Part shown: piece after piece, positions 1 to 11,120 of the stretch
How positions within the stretch are numbered: the first letter of the stretch is position 1
Layout of the letters: every line of letters begins with the position of its first letter
Assembly (NCBI GenBank): GCA_022925895.1
Contig: JAKSYS010000559.1
Coordinates: 1-42,058 of the forward strand
DNA length: 42,058 nt
Direction: 5' to 3'
Source of the DNA: Fragilaria crotonensis
Taxonomy: Eukaryota > Bacillariophyta > Fragilariophyceae > Fragilariales > Fragilariaceae
Notes under the pieces: model-generated
What the model was told of the DNA's origin: nothing
Seen by the model: the letters and a program-made list of their open reading frames with translations, nothing else
The model's database searches: none
Made by a program: the position numbers and the translations under genes

Positions 1-588
1 ACTCTGGTGTGGACTGTGGACTACTGACTACACGTACTGTATACTGCTACAGCGCTCATAATAACGACAGTCCGTAATACGGATGACAATACGGACCCGT
101 ATTGTCATCGACACGGCTATGCTACAGGCGTACTTGAGCTTCGAGTATAGTCGAGTACTGGTGCTCGACGTGTCCGGAGTATGGAGTCATCTTACAAGAA
201 GCACGATGTTTCAACTAGCTTAAATCTTTGGAATCTATTGGATCCGTTTAGCATATGAGACAGAAGTGATGATTGAGATGACATCGAACGCCACCAATAG
301 AATTCAGATGACAATAAATGGTCATTCCGACGTAGATTGATTGCATGCACGTATGGCTCGCGTCGTGATCCCTGTAGCGAAGGACTGATGGACGTGTTTG
401 GAAAGCCCGCCACATTGAGAAAAGAGACCATGTCAACACGCCGCAAATATTGTCACAAATGCAGCGTACTTCCGTTGGAGAGATGAATCTGTTTTCATGA
501 TGCAGAACTGTATTCTCGACTCATCAACCAAGCTTTAACAATATCAGGTCACAACAACACCAGATAGTACCATATTGCACCTGCGACT
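1..588. other. Gene-free flank with a short perfect palindrome
   Basis: I see no supportable gene here. Open frames are short and lack family motifs. The stretch holds a perfect palindrome at 82-109 and a run of AGTAC-type motifs around 145-175. It forms the 3' flank of the AlkB-like gene, which ends at 589. Confidence 0.5.
82..109. repeat. Perfect 13-bp-stem palindrome
   Basis: GATGACAATACGG at 82-94 is followed by two bases and its exact reverse complement at 97-109. The stem is perfect and the loop is only two bases, so it could form a cruciform or RNA hairpin. No gene flanks it closely, so no role is assigned. Confidence 0.8.
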
Positions 589-1412
589 TTAGGATTCATC
601 CTCGTGCTCACTTGAACGATACCTCCATCCACCACTCTCATCCTCGGCAGTATCTACCTTGCGACGAGTATGCAACAAATGTCGCATGGTAATGGAAACT
701 CGTCGATAATTCACATCACGACAGATGGGTTCTTGGCCATCAATGTACACCCACTTGTATTTGGATATACCGTGACGATAGTCATTGCGAGCTTCATCTT
801 CCAAAATCAACAAGGAACCTGGTTCCAACAGTATTTTTGAATATCCCAGTACTCATGACATTGATTGGTCCGCAGTTTGGGTTTCTTGAGAGTCATGTAC
901 ACTGGACTGACTAAGGACAGTGTCAGAATGATGGGTCCAAAGGCATTGTAATCTTCGAAATGCGACGCAATGCCCAAATTGTTGAGATATTCATTCACAA
1001 GAATTTGTGACGGAAAGCCCCTTTCAAAGAATTCTTCGCATTTGGGAGCCAGAAATGGTAGGAGTCCCTTCAAGTCTAATGAGAACGGCGTTTCTTCTTC
1101 CTTTTCACCAGGTTGCAGGAGTTTGTTTCGGTAATTCGTATGGTAATATACCTCTCCATAGAATTGTTGTCGTCTCGCAAGAATCTTTTGCCATGGATGC
1201 TCATAGATGGCTGCCAGGAGCTCTTCTTGCTCGCGATCCGAATAGAAATTCCGGTAGTATCGCAAACCGTTAATCCTCACGAGTTCATTGGCTTCATTGC
1301 GCGGACACAGTTCATCCGGAACTGTGCAAGGTTTCAGAGAGGGATGAGATATTTCGACAGCAAGATTAGTGTTATAGATGAAAGGTGAAGGATCTGCTTC
1401 TGGAGCTGACAT
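589..1412 (-). CDS. AlkB-like 2OG-Fe(II) dioxygenase, one frameshift
   Basis: The protein resembles the AlkB family, iron- and 2-oxoglutarate-dependent enzymes that oxidatively demethylate nucleic acids or proteins. From the ATG at 1412, residues 80-88 (RRQQFYGEV) resemble the nucleotide-lid region. H151-F-E153-D154 sits at the usual HxD metal site, followed by FGPIILTLSL. The C-terminal part carries PGSLLILEDEAR, the distal histidine in YRHGI, and the 2OG-binding arginines in RRVSITMRH. The two halves lie in different frames. One extra A in the A5 run (T5 on the plus strand at 834-838) restores a continuous 274-residue protein; no intron signals fit. The acidic metal ligand would be E or a shifted D, not the standard D. 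An upstream ATG at 1515 opens a plausible coding stretch in another frame, so the true N terminus is uncertain. The substrate is unknown; the closest look is to ALKBH-type eukaryotic proteins. Confidence 0.75.
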
Positions 1413-1436
1413 GGTGAAATCGACGTGATGGTCCAA

Positions 1437-1763
1437 GTCCGGCTGAGGCCTGGGATTGGTTTATCATTTCATATATTTTCCTGTATTTCAAAAATACATC
1501 TTCGATGTTGCTCATTTTTGTTGAATGGTGGGAAACTGATGGTGACGGTGCTTGATGTGGATTGTGGCAATATGGGAAAGACGCCGGTGCTAAGCGATAC
1601 AGTAAAACCATGCAAGTACTCCGAGTACGAAGTATACAAGTACAGATGTACTCGATCCTTGCGGATGCCCTGCACATCTCACTTTTGCTTACGTGTGCGC
1701 CTGTAGAAGTTCGCAGCGATGGCGAGCGCCATCAGTTACAATAATCGCGGCAAGAAGTAACCA
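1437..1763. promoter_or_regulatory. Divergent intergenic region with AGTAC motif cluster
   Basis: This stretch separates the minus-strand AlkB-like gene from the plus-strand GNAT gene and must hold both promoters. At about 1615-1655 it contains a dense run of AGTAC/GTAC repeats. The same motif recurs in other spacers of this window. The regulatory role is inference. Confidence 0.4.
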
Positions 1764-2909
1764 ATGTTCCCGTTACATGTCACGAAGTACTGGTGTCTTC
1801 TCATACTCCTCGTAGTAGCAGCAGCCAATAGCTTATCGGTTCCAATTTCGCAATCTCCAATGGCACAGACTTCTGCGTTGTCATCTAGTGATTTGATTTT
1901 CCAAGGAATCACAGAAGAAAACTCGTCGTTGTTGTGGGAATTCCTCAGCATTGCGGCACATGAGGAAGATGTGAGCGTCGTCAAATCCAATCCTGCTCTT
2001 GCTCGGTATGCTGCAGAATTCGATGTACGAAAAGACTTTGGTTTTGTAGCGTACTACTCGGATCATCCTGAATCTGCACTGGGTGCTATTTGGGCACGAC
2101 AATGGGATGACCCCCAAAATCGAGGCTTTGCTTTTGTATCCGACGATATACCCGAACTTGCATTTGGTGTCAGATCTGAATATCAAGGGAAAGGAATTGG
2201 AACTGCCTTGCTGCAAAAGCTATTGGATTACGCGTCGTCTCAACGACACGTACCGGCAATGAGTCTCAGCGTTCGAGATTCCAATCCTGCACTTCGACTG
2301 TACGAGCGCTCGGGATTTCGACGACTAGTTTCCGTCCCCAATCGAGTCGGTGGTCACTCTTTTACCATGGTCAAGATTTTTGATCAAGGCACTGTTGTTC
2401 TTCGATCCGTGATTCACAAGGATGATATTCCTTCAATACTCTCATTAATTCAAAAAAAGGCTGAATTCGACATGACCATGGCAGATTCCATAACCCCCTT
2501 GACGGTTACGGAAGAGAAACTTGAAGATGCTCTTCTCCAAAAGCCACAACACGCACATGTGATTTTGGCAGAACGCGCCACTGGTGGTCCCATTGGTATG
2601 GCATTGTATTATTATCGCTTTTCGTCCTTTTCCGGTCAACCGCACCTATGGTTGGAGGACTTGTTTGTGAAGGAGGATTGCCGAAGTCAAGGAGTGGGAA
2701 GAATGTTATTTCATCGAATTGCGGAAATTGCAAAGGCTCCGTCCAACACGAATTGCTGCACACACGTGGGGTGGGTTGCGAGTGCTCGAAACACACGAGG
2801 CCTCTTGTTTTATGAGAAAATGGGCGCTCAAATTGTAGAACAGCACGGGAATAGGTATACATTCCAGTGGCAGATGGGCAACTCTACAACTGAGGCCAAC
2901 GGATGCTGA
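1764..2909 (+). CDS. Tandem GNAT-domain N-acetyltransferase with N-terminal leader
   Basis: A 381-residue intact protein with two GCN5-related acetyltransferase folds in series. Domain 1 (about residues 45-205) shows the acetyl-CoA loop Q141-GKGIG-146, then N174 and Y180 in the usual N...Y arrangement. Domain 2 (about 211-370) has R307-SQGVG-312 and the ending N343...FYEKMGA, which resembles the spermidine/thialysine acetyltransferase (SAT) branch. GNATs move an acetyl group from CoA to an amine; the substrate cannot be read from sequence. Residues 8-25 are strongly hydrophobic and look like a signal peptide or the first part of a plastid presequence. M33 is an alternative start that would give a cytosolic form. 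There are no introns or frameshifts, unlike the genes on both sides. The pairing of a generic domain with a SAT-like domain suggests two active sites or one catalytic and one regulatory half; this is inference. Confidence 0.85.
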   Translation: MFPLHVTKYWCLLILLVVAAANSLSVPISQSPMAQTSALSSSDLIFQGITEENSSLLWEFLSIAAHEEDVSVVKSNPALARYAAEFDVRKDFGFVAYYSDHPESALGAIWARQWDDPQNRGFAFVSDDIPELAFGVRSEYQGKGIGTALLQKLLDYASSQRHVPAMSLSVRDSNPALRLYERSGFRRLVSVPNRVGGHSFTMVKIFDQGTVVLRSVIHKDDIPSILSLIQKKAEFDMTMADSITPLTVTEEKLEDALLQKPQHAHVILAERATGGPIGMALYYYRFSSFSGQPHLWLEDLFVKEDCRSQGVGRMLFHRIAEIAKAPSNTNCCTHVGWVASARNTRGLLFYEKMGAQIVEQHGNRYTFQWQMGNSTTEANGC

Positions 2910-4435
2910 CCTATTGCATCGATCCTGATCGTTGTCATGATTGTCGACTTACAAAATGATACAATGTCTTGCTCATTGCCATGTACCGCATGATAAAGCA
3001 TGGCATCTTTGAGATCCAGCAAAATTCTTACTTGAATTCTTAAGATATTATACAGTTTTGGTTGTACAACAAGCCGACTATCTCTAGTAGGAGCTCCATG
3101 CGAAGGGCATCGACTTAGACAACGACCGCATGGCAAAAGCGCAGCAACGCTAATCTCCAGCATAATTCAGGCTAAACAGGTGACGATGTAACGATCTCGA
3201 CAAACATCGCGAGCTGTCTATCCTTTTCACGACAACTGAAAGAACTCCCGAGTATTTCAACCAATTGTTTCACGACGCCAAACTAGCCATCGACATCAGC
3301 GCAGACAAGAGGTGTGTCGCCATCGTTACCTACTGTATTCACATTGCGCCTCGCTTAATTGACACTCAACCATGACGTACACATGGCCCTTTAATTTGGC
3401 AATGTGGAGGGGTGACAAGTTCTGGTCACTTGTCCATGTAGTGTGCGTTCGTTTTGATACCCAGTCCAGAACTGACATCAATCTGGCTGAGGACATACCG
3501 CTCTAACTTCCCGTGCTATGGGAATTTAGGATGATTGTCAGATCCTGGGTGTGAGCTGCACATGTCAATGCTGTTAGCAGCAGCTGAAAGGACGATATCG
3601 GAGTTAGACAACTTGACTATTGGAATTCTCCATTACTACCGGTAGATAGTGATGCTCAGAAGTAGAGCACTTTTCGAAGCGCGATGTGTTCGGCATTGCA
3701 TGAAAGGGGAATTCACTCTCTCTAGAGAGAAACGAATACTACGTCTCCTTCTGCACTATGTCATCATATTCTGACATAATGACACAGGAGCAATACTTTA
3801 TAGCTCCGATATACGATTTACCTGTTCTAAAACCCGGTTGCACCTAATATATATATAAATACGCGTAGCATATATATAAAGCAAATGCCCTCCTACCTGG
3901 TATGCAATACTACCAGTGCGTCGGCCCGTCGGCCCAACATAGAACTCCTTGCTCCATGTGTTTAAGTTAGCTGATGGATCTTTGTTAGGTTTGTCCTCAC
4001 ATCGAGGTGCGCCGGTTGTTTTCAAGACACAGCATGGTATGAAATGGATCTTTAAGTTGTAGCCGTACATTTTGTACCATGAATACTAATCGTGTGCACT
4101 CGAACCGCTTGATCCGAGGTCGTAAATGAATCTTAAAATTCGACGAAGATTCATTCGCAGGCACGCGTTCGATTTTTTCGATGTGAATCACATCACGAGA
4201 AGATTCAACATCAAAAGCATGATTAGAAATCAAAAAAATTGATTACTACTGAGTAGTCAACATATTTATCTATGTATATGTTTGACATCTGAATGCATGA
4301 CTCTGACATGAGGTTGTTGGTCGTAATCCTTGAATCAAACGAATCTTTGCGACAGGGATCCGTCACAAGTCATTCATCACTTGACGCTCACAGTCTTCGA
4401 ACGTTGACATCAGGAGGTCATCGAACATTTCCAAC
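2910..4435. other. Gene-free spacer
   Basis: No frame here shows family motifs or a convincing start. It holds a TA-rich tract at about 3845-3880 and short hairpins near 3715-3785. The last part must contain the promoter of the nucleotidase gene starting at 4436. Confidence 0.5.
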
Positions 4436-6429
4436 ATGAAGGTAGCATGTTTCTCGATTCTGGCTTTCCTGGCTGGAAGCGGCATCGAAGTCGCGGCCCA
4501 GGAGGATACGAAGGCAAACGTCAGGAAAGGTGGTTTCACTTTGCAGATTCTTCACTCGTCTGACAACGAATCAAACTTTCAGGACCTCAACACACTGGAA
4601 GATAAGATCCTCAATTATGCGGCCATCGCAGAGCATTTGAAGAGGTTGGGCGAGATGGAAAAAGCTTACACTCTTCACTTGACTGCAGGTGACCACACAC
4701 TTCCAGGGCCTTACTACAAGGCATCGGCCGAAGTCCCATACCTTGGAAAACCTGGCCTTGGTGATATCATCATGTACAACGCTATGGGGTTGGAAGCCAA
4801 CGGTATGGGAAACCATGAATTTGATGGAGGGATTAATCAGTAAGTTCAGCTGCATCGTCCAGTGCAATAAGGTGTGTGAATAATCTTTCGTTGAGTTTCT
4901 CAACTTTGCGTGTGTCCCCTCTCAGATTTGCCGACATGCTTGCGACTGCGTTTTATCCTTTCATTGCGGCAAACTTGGACTTTTCCAAAGCCGTAACCAC
5001 CGTTACTTCTATTAAGATTGCGCAAGATGCTGGCCCGTGCTCGGCCGCTAGAGGTGCCGTAACCAAGTCTTGCTTCATTAGACTTGACAACAAGGTCGTC
5101 GTGGGTCTCATTGGTCGTGCTCCGGCTGATTTCTTCAATGTCATTGCCGATCCTAAAACACTATACCAGGAATTGATTTTGTCGGTGGTCGTGATCCTGT
5201 GACAAATCAGCCGCTCGTTTCGGCCGTTGGTCAAGTTCTTGAGCAAGTCGATCTCCTTGAAAGGCGAGGTGCCAATGTTATCATCCTTGTGGACCATGCT
5301 CAAGACTTTACCTTGGACCCTTGAGTGCGGCAAGTTTGCGAGGTATCGATATCATTGTTCAGGCTGGCTCGACTGGCTTCGTCGGACAATCCACTCCCAC
5401 TGGCCCTTTCAACTTTCTTCGAGATGGTGATGTACCCACGGCACCGTACCCCGTCGTGCGCACGGACAAGGAAGGACGTACTGTTCTGGCCGTGAATAGC
5501 GATCAATTGTACCGCTACATCGGACATCTCCTCGTCAGATTCGACAAGAATGGCAATTTGGTTTCATGGGACTCTCGCTCTGGACCAATTGCCACCACGG
5601 CAGAAGCTGTCGGTCTTCTGTCCAACGTTGTCAAAGGAAAGAAGTCGTCGTTGAGCAAGAGGAAGCGACAAAAGACGGTTCCTCAAGTGTACGCTGATCT
5701 CAAAGCTACGCCACTCATTACGGCAGCCTCACGGTTGTCGGCACCACCTCTGAAGAACTGAATGGCTTGCGAGCTGATGTTCGCACGAAGGAAACGAACT
5801 TGGGTCGTTTGGCTGCCGAGTCTAGTATTTGGGCCGCCAAGAGTATGTTGATGCCAACGGACCAGCGGGAGTTACCGTTCAAATGGCATTGAAGAATGGT
5901 GGGGAATTCGTGGCACAATCGAAGGACCTCAAATTACTGTTTTGTGATCGAAGGAGCGTTGGCGTTTGACAACAAGCTGACCGTCGTTCGGCTAACCGCT
6001 ACAGTTGCTGGCTGCACTCGAGAATGCTTTCAGTCGCTTTCCTTCTGCAGACGGTCGCTTTGCCCAGCTTGCTGGTCTTCGAGTCACATTCGATCCATCT
6101 AAGCCTGGTTTGCAGGCACAGACAACCGTGTCTACGCCGTCGCGAGTGATTGAAATGGCTCAGGTGGACAGTGATGGCATTGTCGTTGATACGATTGTCT
6201 CATCCGGAACACTACAGGGTGACCCTGCTCGAACCTTTGTTTTGGCCACCAACAACTTCCTCACGACCGGTGGTGATGGATATGCCGCCTTCGCTGCCGC
6301 TACACAACTTGCGACCACGACATTGGGAGAGCAGCAGATTTTGGAGGATTATATTTCTTCGAACTTGGCGGAATCGTCGATATTCCCGATCCTCCTACTC
6401 CAGCAAATGTCATCAATGCCGCCGTGTAG
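4436..6429 (+). pseudogene. Metallophosphoesterase/5'-nucleotidase, intron plus eight indels
   Basis: A secreted or cell-surface 5'-nucleotidase-family protein that hydrolyses nucleoside phosphates with a two-metal centre. It starts with a signal peptide (MKVACFSILAFLAGSGIEVA). The metallophosphatase half shows LHSSDNES at the first metal site, GDHTLPG, and GNHEFDGGI. A canonical GT-AG intron of 86 bp lies at 4840-4925. The C-terminal nucleotide-binding half shows EGALAFDNK, RFAQLAGLRVTFDPSKPG and NNFLTTGGDGY, ending IPDPPTPANVINAAV and a TAG at 6427-6429. Frames change eight times: near 5169, 5319, 5716, 5841, 5902, 5941, 6002 and 6355. Seven are fixed by one added base, mostly in a short homopolymer, and one by a two-base unit. 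With these the coding length is 1917 bases, 638 residues, with no in-frame stop. The first metal motif is DNES rather than the usual DxHG. It is either a very young pseudogene or a gene hit by assembly errors. Confidence 0.85.
4840..4925 (+). other. 86-bp GT-AG intron of the nucleotidase gene
   Basis: The donor GTAAGT starts at 4840 and the acceptor CTCAG ends at 4925. Removing it joins GIN and QFADML in frame right after the GNHEFDGG motif, where the family has no gap. It is phase 2 and typical of diatom introns in length. Confidence 0.9.
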
Positions 6430-8567
6430 TCGTCCATGTCATCGTTCAATTTCACTTGACAGGTGCATGCGCAGAAATTATTGAATTGAAATAAGTTTCA
6501 TCTTTCATAGGTTCCTAAGTTCATAGGTCGGAGAGCTTGTGCAACAACCCTCACTATTGTTTTGATAGGTACGCATAGTATCACAACGTGTTGACAGTTT
6601 GCGCGTAGACTACGGTATTGACGGTGTGCAGTTGACAGTAGCACAGTATATTGATTGACAAAAGCCATGCACTATTACATGTGTACGACCTCCAAACGGG
6701 TTGCAACTGTATCCGATAAAATAGACTCAAAATTGTGTCTGCTCGTAGAAACCCAGTACATGACTACTGGAGGTAAAGAATCCATGCAAAAAGATGTGCG
6801 TATGCCGTATACAGCCCATCGTATGAATGATTCATCCTGCTGTGGCATTTTCGTTTGATGCCAACCATGCCCAAAAGGAATGTTTCGGTCATCGACTTGT
6901 GTTGCAATTCGATGTGCGTGGTGTCGGTTCGACTGGCGAATGCTTGCATTTGCTGCGCTCTCGTGGTGGTGGTCTGTACTCCTCGAGTTGTTTCATGGGT
7001 GCTCGTCGTTTCAGTCTTCATCTTCATCGATCATCCAGATTCGAGGACAACCATCAGCAGCTTAAAGGTTGCGGAATCGCCTCCTTGTTGTTTGGTGGTA
7101 CGTGTTGCTGCCATTCTTGGTTTGTCGTGAATGATTACCGTGATGTAAAACACGATGTCTAACATACATATTCTACGCATTTAACAGCCGACAGATCCTA
7201 ATCGACGGTCCCGTCGATGTCGGCATTGATTCTTTGCTGTTTTGGGCGCAGGAGCTGATTTTTTCTTTGTGCAGTGCTTGCATGTCTTTTGCCGTGCATA
7301 TACATTGTCTCTGCTCTGTGCATTTGTGGCATGTAACTCCATTCTGCTTCCTCGCAGCATCACCAAGACGAAGCCATTCAGCTTGCTTCCTCCATCCATC
7401 TGTCATTGTTCGTTGCTTTCCGTGACTCACAAGCCAATACCTTTGCCTATTCCAACTTTGCTCTACTATGAAAAGCCGCTGCGGTGTATACCAGCATGCC
7501 TATGATGCCTCACGGTTGTCGAATTCACATTGTTTGTCCAGCTCTGCCAACAGGTTGCGATGAAGCAAAGCAACTAAGATCGCATTCTTGATGTCGTGGT
7601 TTCCAACCCCAGCTCTCGTGCCTCCATCCTTTGACTTGCCATATTGACGGGCAAGAGATAAATCATCGTTCAATGGCTTCGCATCCTTTGACTTCTGCTT
7701 TTCTGGAGCCGGTGTTGTCGTTTATTGCTGGCACTGTGATCCTCGCTTTTTGCAGGATGCTGTGCCTCGTGTGTCACGCGCCAGGCACCCCGGTTTGTTC
7801 ATCTTCATAACGACCGGGAAAAGTCCTCTGCTTGTGTTTGTTTCCTGCTGCATTTTTGGTGTTCTCAACATCACGTAATGCTTCCAGCTGTGCCGCAGAC
7901 AGCCAGGACCCAAGCCTCTCCACCGCGTGAACACTTTCCTGGCAACAGTCTTGCAAAACAAGAACATATTGTCGTCCGGTGGGTTTGATTGCAGTTTGAG
8001 AATCCTTTGTACAGCATTTGGCTGCCGGCGGTGTTGTCAAGTTAGTAGCCAACAATGTTTATTCACATCGTGCCTTCCATTCTGCCTCTATACTTTGTCG
8101 GTTGTTATGGAACTCCGCATACCTTGCTTTCTTCTCTCCTCCTCACTGCATGCTCTGAGCAACGCGCAACCATGTCGCCACCATCATGTATTGTCAAGCA
8201 AGGAGAGGGACGTTCAATGATTGTTGTGTCGTTGTGGTCATGATAAGGCAGAGTGCCGCCGCGCGCCGTAGGTTTTTGTGTGAACAAAGGATTGGATTTA
8301 TGGATGGACATGCTCTAGCTAGTAGTAGGGAGTTGTACTGGTTTCCTACGAGATGACCCAATCTTGTATTGGCGCAGTCAATTTTTTATCGGAGGTACAG
8401 TTGAAACCCGTTTGGAGCTAGTACTTGTAGCTAATAGATGCCTATATATGTAGTAGAACGGCTTCGTCCTGGGAGGTCCGGTAAAATGACGTTTCTTCTC
8501 GTAGCTTCTACATGCAATTAATACCAAGCAGAGGTGCGCGGCCGGACCTTCCTCTGGCCAATACGAC
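6430..8567. other. Gene-free spacer upstream of the retrotransposon
   Basis: About 2.1 kb with only short, compositionally odd frames and no family motif on either strand. The stretch from about 6900 to 8200 is rich in pyrimidines on the plus strand (many TTG, CTC and TTC), which explains its runs of Cys/Leu/Phe-rich translations. I see no RNA gene. Confidence 0.45.
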
Positions 8568-8572
8568 GTACT
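8568..8572. repeat. Target site duplication GTACT (left)
   Basis: GTACT directly precedes the left LTR and matches the five bases directly after the right LTR. Five-base duplications are normal for copia integrases. Confidence 0.9.
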
Positions 8573-9163
8573 AGTCGAAGTACACAGCGTGATCAAGGCT
8601 GCGTACTAGTTCGTAGAAATCCGGGTTCGGTCAAACGTAGAGTTTTAATTCTAGAGTTGTTTAACTTATAAGCTTATTTCTAGGTTTCACTTTGAAGGAA
8701 CCAATTCAATCCAGGACCGATTGAATCTTGCCGATCTACTTTCGCGAAGTTAGAGGGTTGTGGGAGTGAACATTCAAAGCCTTCATCCCACTGATAAAGG
8801 CATTGAAATGTCAGCACCAACTCCGCCTCACGAGCGAATTGACGAGTGACGATCGCAACAACTGTTGCAACATGGCCAGACTTAGCCAACATGATGAAGG
8901 ACACATGTTGGAAATTAGATAGCACATGAAGTGAAATTGCAGTTGAATTGCCCAGGGTAAAGTGGACAAATTGTTGTTGTAGGAAAGGAGGTTATGAGGG
9001 CGGAAAGCAGTCCGGGACAACTGTAGTTTTCGTACTGGCATTCGCCGTATACAGTTGGCGTGAGAATCTTCGTATCCAAAGCCGGATGGGACTCAGCTGG
9101 CGGGGACGAAATTTCAACGTCAATAACGGCACAATAACAGCTGTCAGCTGCTGTACCTTGACT
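8573..9163 (-). repeat. 3' LTR of the copia element
   Basis: 591 bp, about 98% identical to 16036-16625. On the plus strand it begins AGTCGAAGTACAC and ends GCTGTACCTTGACT, so the termini form a short AGTC/GACT inverted repeat. It differs from the other LTR by two small indels (near 8671 and 8830) and a few substitutions. Confidence 0.95.
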
Positions 9164-9173
9164 CTCCCTCTCA
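9164..9173 (-). other. Polypurine tract
   Basis: On the minus strand TGAGAGGGAG lies immediately upstream of the 3' LTR, the normal place for the plus-strand primer in LTR elements. Confidence 0.8.
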
Positions 9174-9267
9174 TTCAATGAAACAAGAAATAGATTAGTG
9201 ATGGTGTGGTGAAAATGTAGGACATGAACAATAAACATATGGGCTTGCAGGATAAGAGGGAACACTC

Positions 9268-10851
9268 TTAAATCCACCCAACACAAGTGCGGCGGTGCCG
9301 CGTGTCACCAACCTTGAGCAAGCTTTCGAATGCGTTCGAAAACTTCTCGATTGAGGCCCTTGTAAGGTAGTCAGCCAACTGGTCAGTGGTTGCAATCTTG
9401 AGCACTTCAACATCTCCGTTGCGGACGTGGTGCCAAAAGAAGTGCCACTTAACCAGGAAGTACTTGGTGCGATTAGTAATGCGTTGCTTGGTAGCGAGCA
9501 GCAGAGCACCGTTGTTGTCTTCAAAGACTCGGCAGCGAATGGTAGACTTGAAGTCAGGTGGCAGAGTCAATTCCTTGCAGATTTCTCCAAGAAGATCACG
9601 AAGTGGCAACAGAGTCCTCATGCTTGCACTGAGAGCAGAGTACTCAGATTCCAATGTGGACAGGGAGATCTCTGTTTGTAGTTGAGACTTCCAGAGAATT
9701 GGACAACCTCCAAGGGTGATGATGTAGCCGGTGCGGGACTTGGCGCTGGTGTCAGAATGATCAGGGTCACGACCATGGAGGCCAGCAAAGTCAGCATCAA
9801 CATAACAATCAGAGAGAGGTCTCCAGTGGGAGTCACAATAGTTCCTTTGTCAGCAGTGCGGTGCAAGTAGCGGACAATTGTTTTGATTGCCATGGCATGG
9901 CTCTTCTTGGGAGAATGATTGAACCTGGCAACTTGACTTACTGCAAATGTGATGTCTGGCCTTGTGTTTGTTGACAAGTACAAGAGCATTCCAACAATAG
10001 AGCGGTAGTTCCAGAACTCATCCATGGGTTCTCCATCAGGTCAATCCCAAGGCATGCTTGCATAGCAGGAGTGTGGTTGGGGTTGCAGTCTTGAAGTCCT
10101 GTTGCCTTGATGATCTTCTGGATCAAACCCTTTGTGTTAGGGTGACAGTGTTGGCAACTTCATCCTTGACAAACTTGATTCCAAGAAAATCAGTGAATGT
10201 GCCTTCACGAGTGAACTCCAAACCCAAATCAGTAAGATCCTGGAACAGTTTGTCAAGATCCTTCTTGTTGAGTAGGCAATCCCAAGATCATCAACATAGA
10301 GAACAATCATGATGGTCTTGTTGTACAAAAGGCATGAGTCTGTGGCACTCTGCTTCAATCCTTGGAGGAGGAGTGCTTCACGAATGTGTTGATACCAAAG
10401 GCGGGGAGCAACCGAGAGGCCGTAGAGGCTCTTAACAAGTCGTAGGCAGGTCCTTTGGTCACTTGGCTGATCAGACTTGAAGCCCTTGGCATGTGGATCC
10501 AGACTGGGTCAGTTAGGTTGGCTTGAACAAAGGCACTGCTGAAGTCAATGGAGCAAGTTTGCCATCCCAATGTTAGGGACAAGACAAGGAACAATCGAAC
10601 TGAACTCCAAGCAACAACTGGGGCATAGGTTTCAGGTTCTCCTTCTTCAAGGTCGCCTCGAACACAGTAGCTTTGTACTTGGTGACTTCTCCATCTGGGG
10701 ATCGCTTGCGCCGAAATACCCAAGTCCCTGGGAGAATCTTGGTCTTGGCTTCAAGGATACTGACTTCCTTCCAAGTCCCATTCTTCTCAAGGCTTGCCAC
10801 TTCCTTAGCAGCTGCCTCCATCCACTTGGTCACATGCTCAATGTCAGCCAT
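9268..10851 (-). pseudogene. copia reverse transcriptase and RNase H, frameshifted
   Basis: Several frames together give a copia RVT_2-type polymerase. In order: a start region with KWMEAAAKEVASLEKNGTW and PGTWVFRRKRSPDGEV; the catalytic first aspartate in CSIDFSSAFVQANL; the YVDD box in IVLYVDDLGI (about 10300); then YRSIVGMLLYLSTNTRPDI and the RNase H part with ESEYSALSASM, FEDNNGALLLA and a C-terminal ADYLTRA. Frames change at least five times (roughly 10720, 10355, 10130, 10020 and 9650). The residues needed for catalysis are still spelled out, so the damage is indels rather than substitutions. Confidence 0.88.
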
Positions 10852-11120
10852 AGCTTGGTCAAAGCTCAGAGTGTCAGGATCAGATGCAGCTGCCTTGAAG
10901 GCAGTTGGGGAAAGGATGATTCCATTTTCCTCAAAGATCCAAGCACTTGGAGAAGCAAAGTATCCATGGCCTTGAGTGTTATCGTATCCAAGGCGTTGTG
11001 GTGCTGCGCGAATGCGGTTGGACCGGCGCGAGACGTTGGTGGCGGAGGCGACTTGACTGGTTGCTCGTCACGTGGTGAGTCAAGGGCGAATGCATTGTCT
11101 GGAACAGGACTCTCCTCGTT

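Noticed and set aside
6827-7505. Several 60-110 codon Cys/Leu-rich plus-strand frames
   Set aside because: They are overlapping frames in pyrimidine-rich DNA without motifs; probably non-coding.
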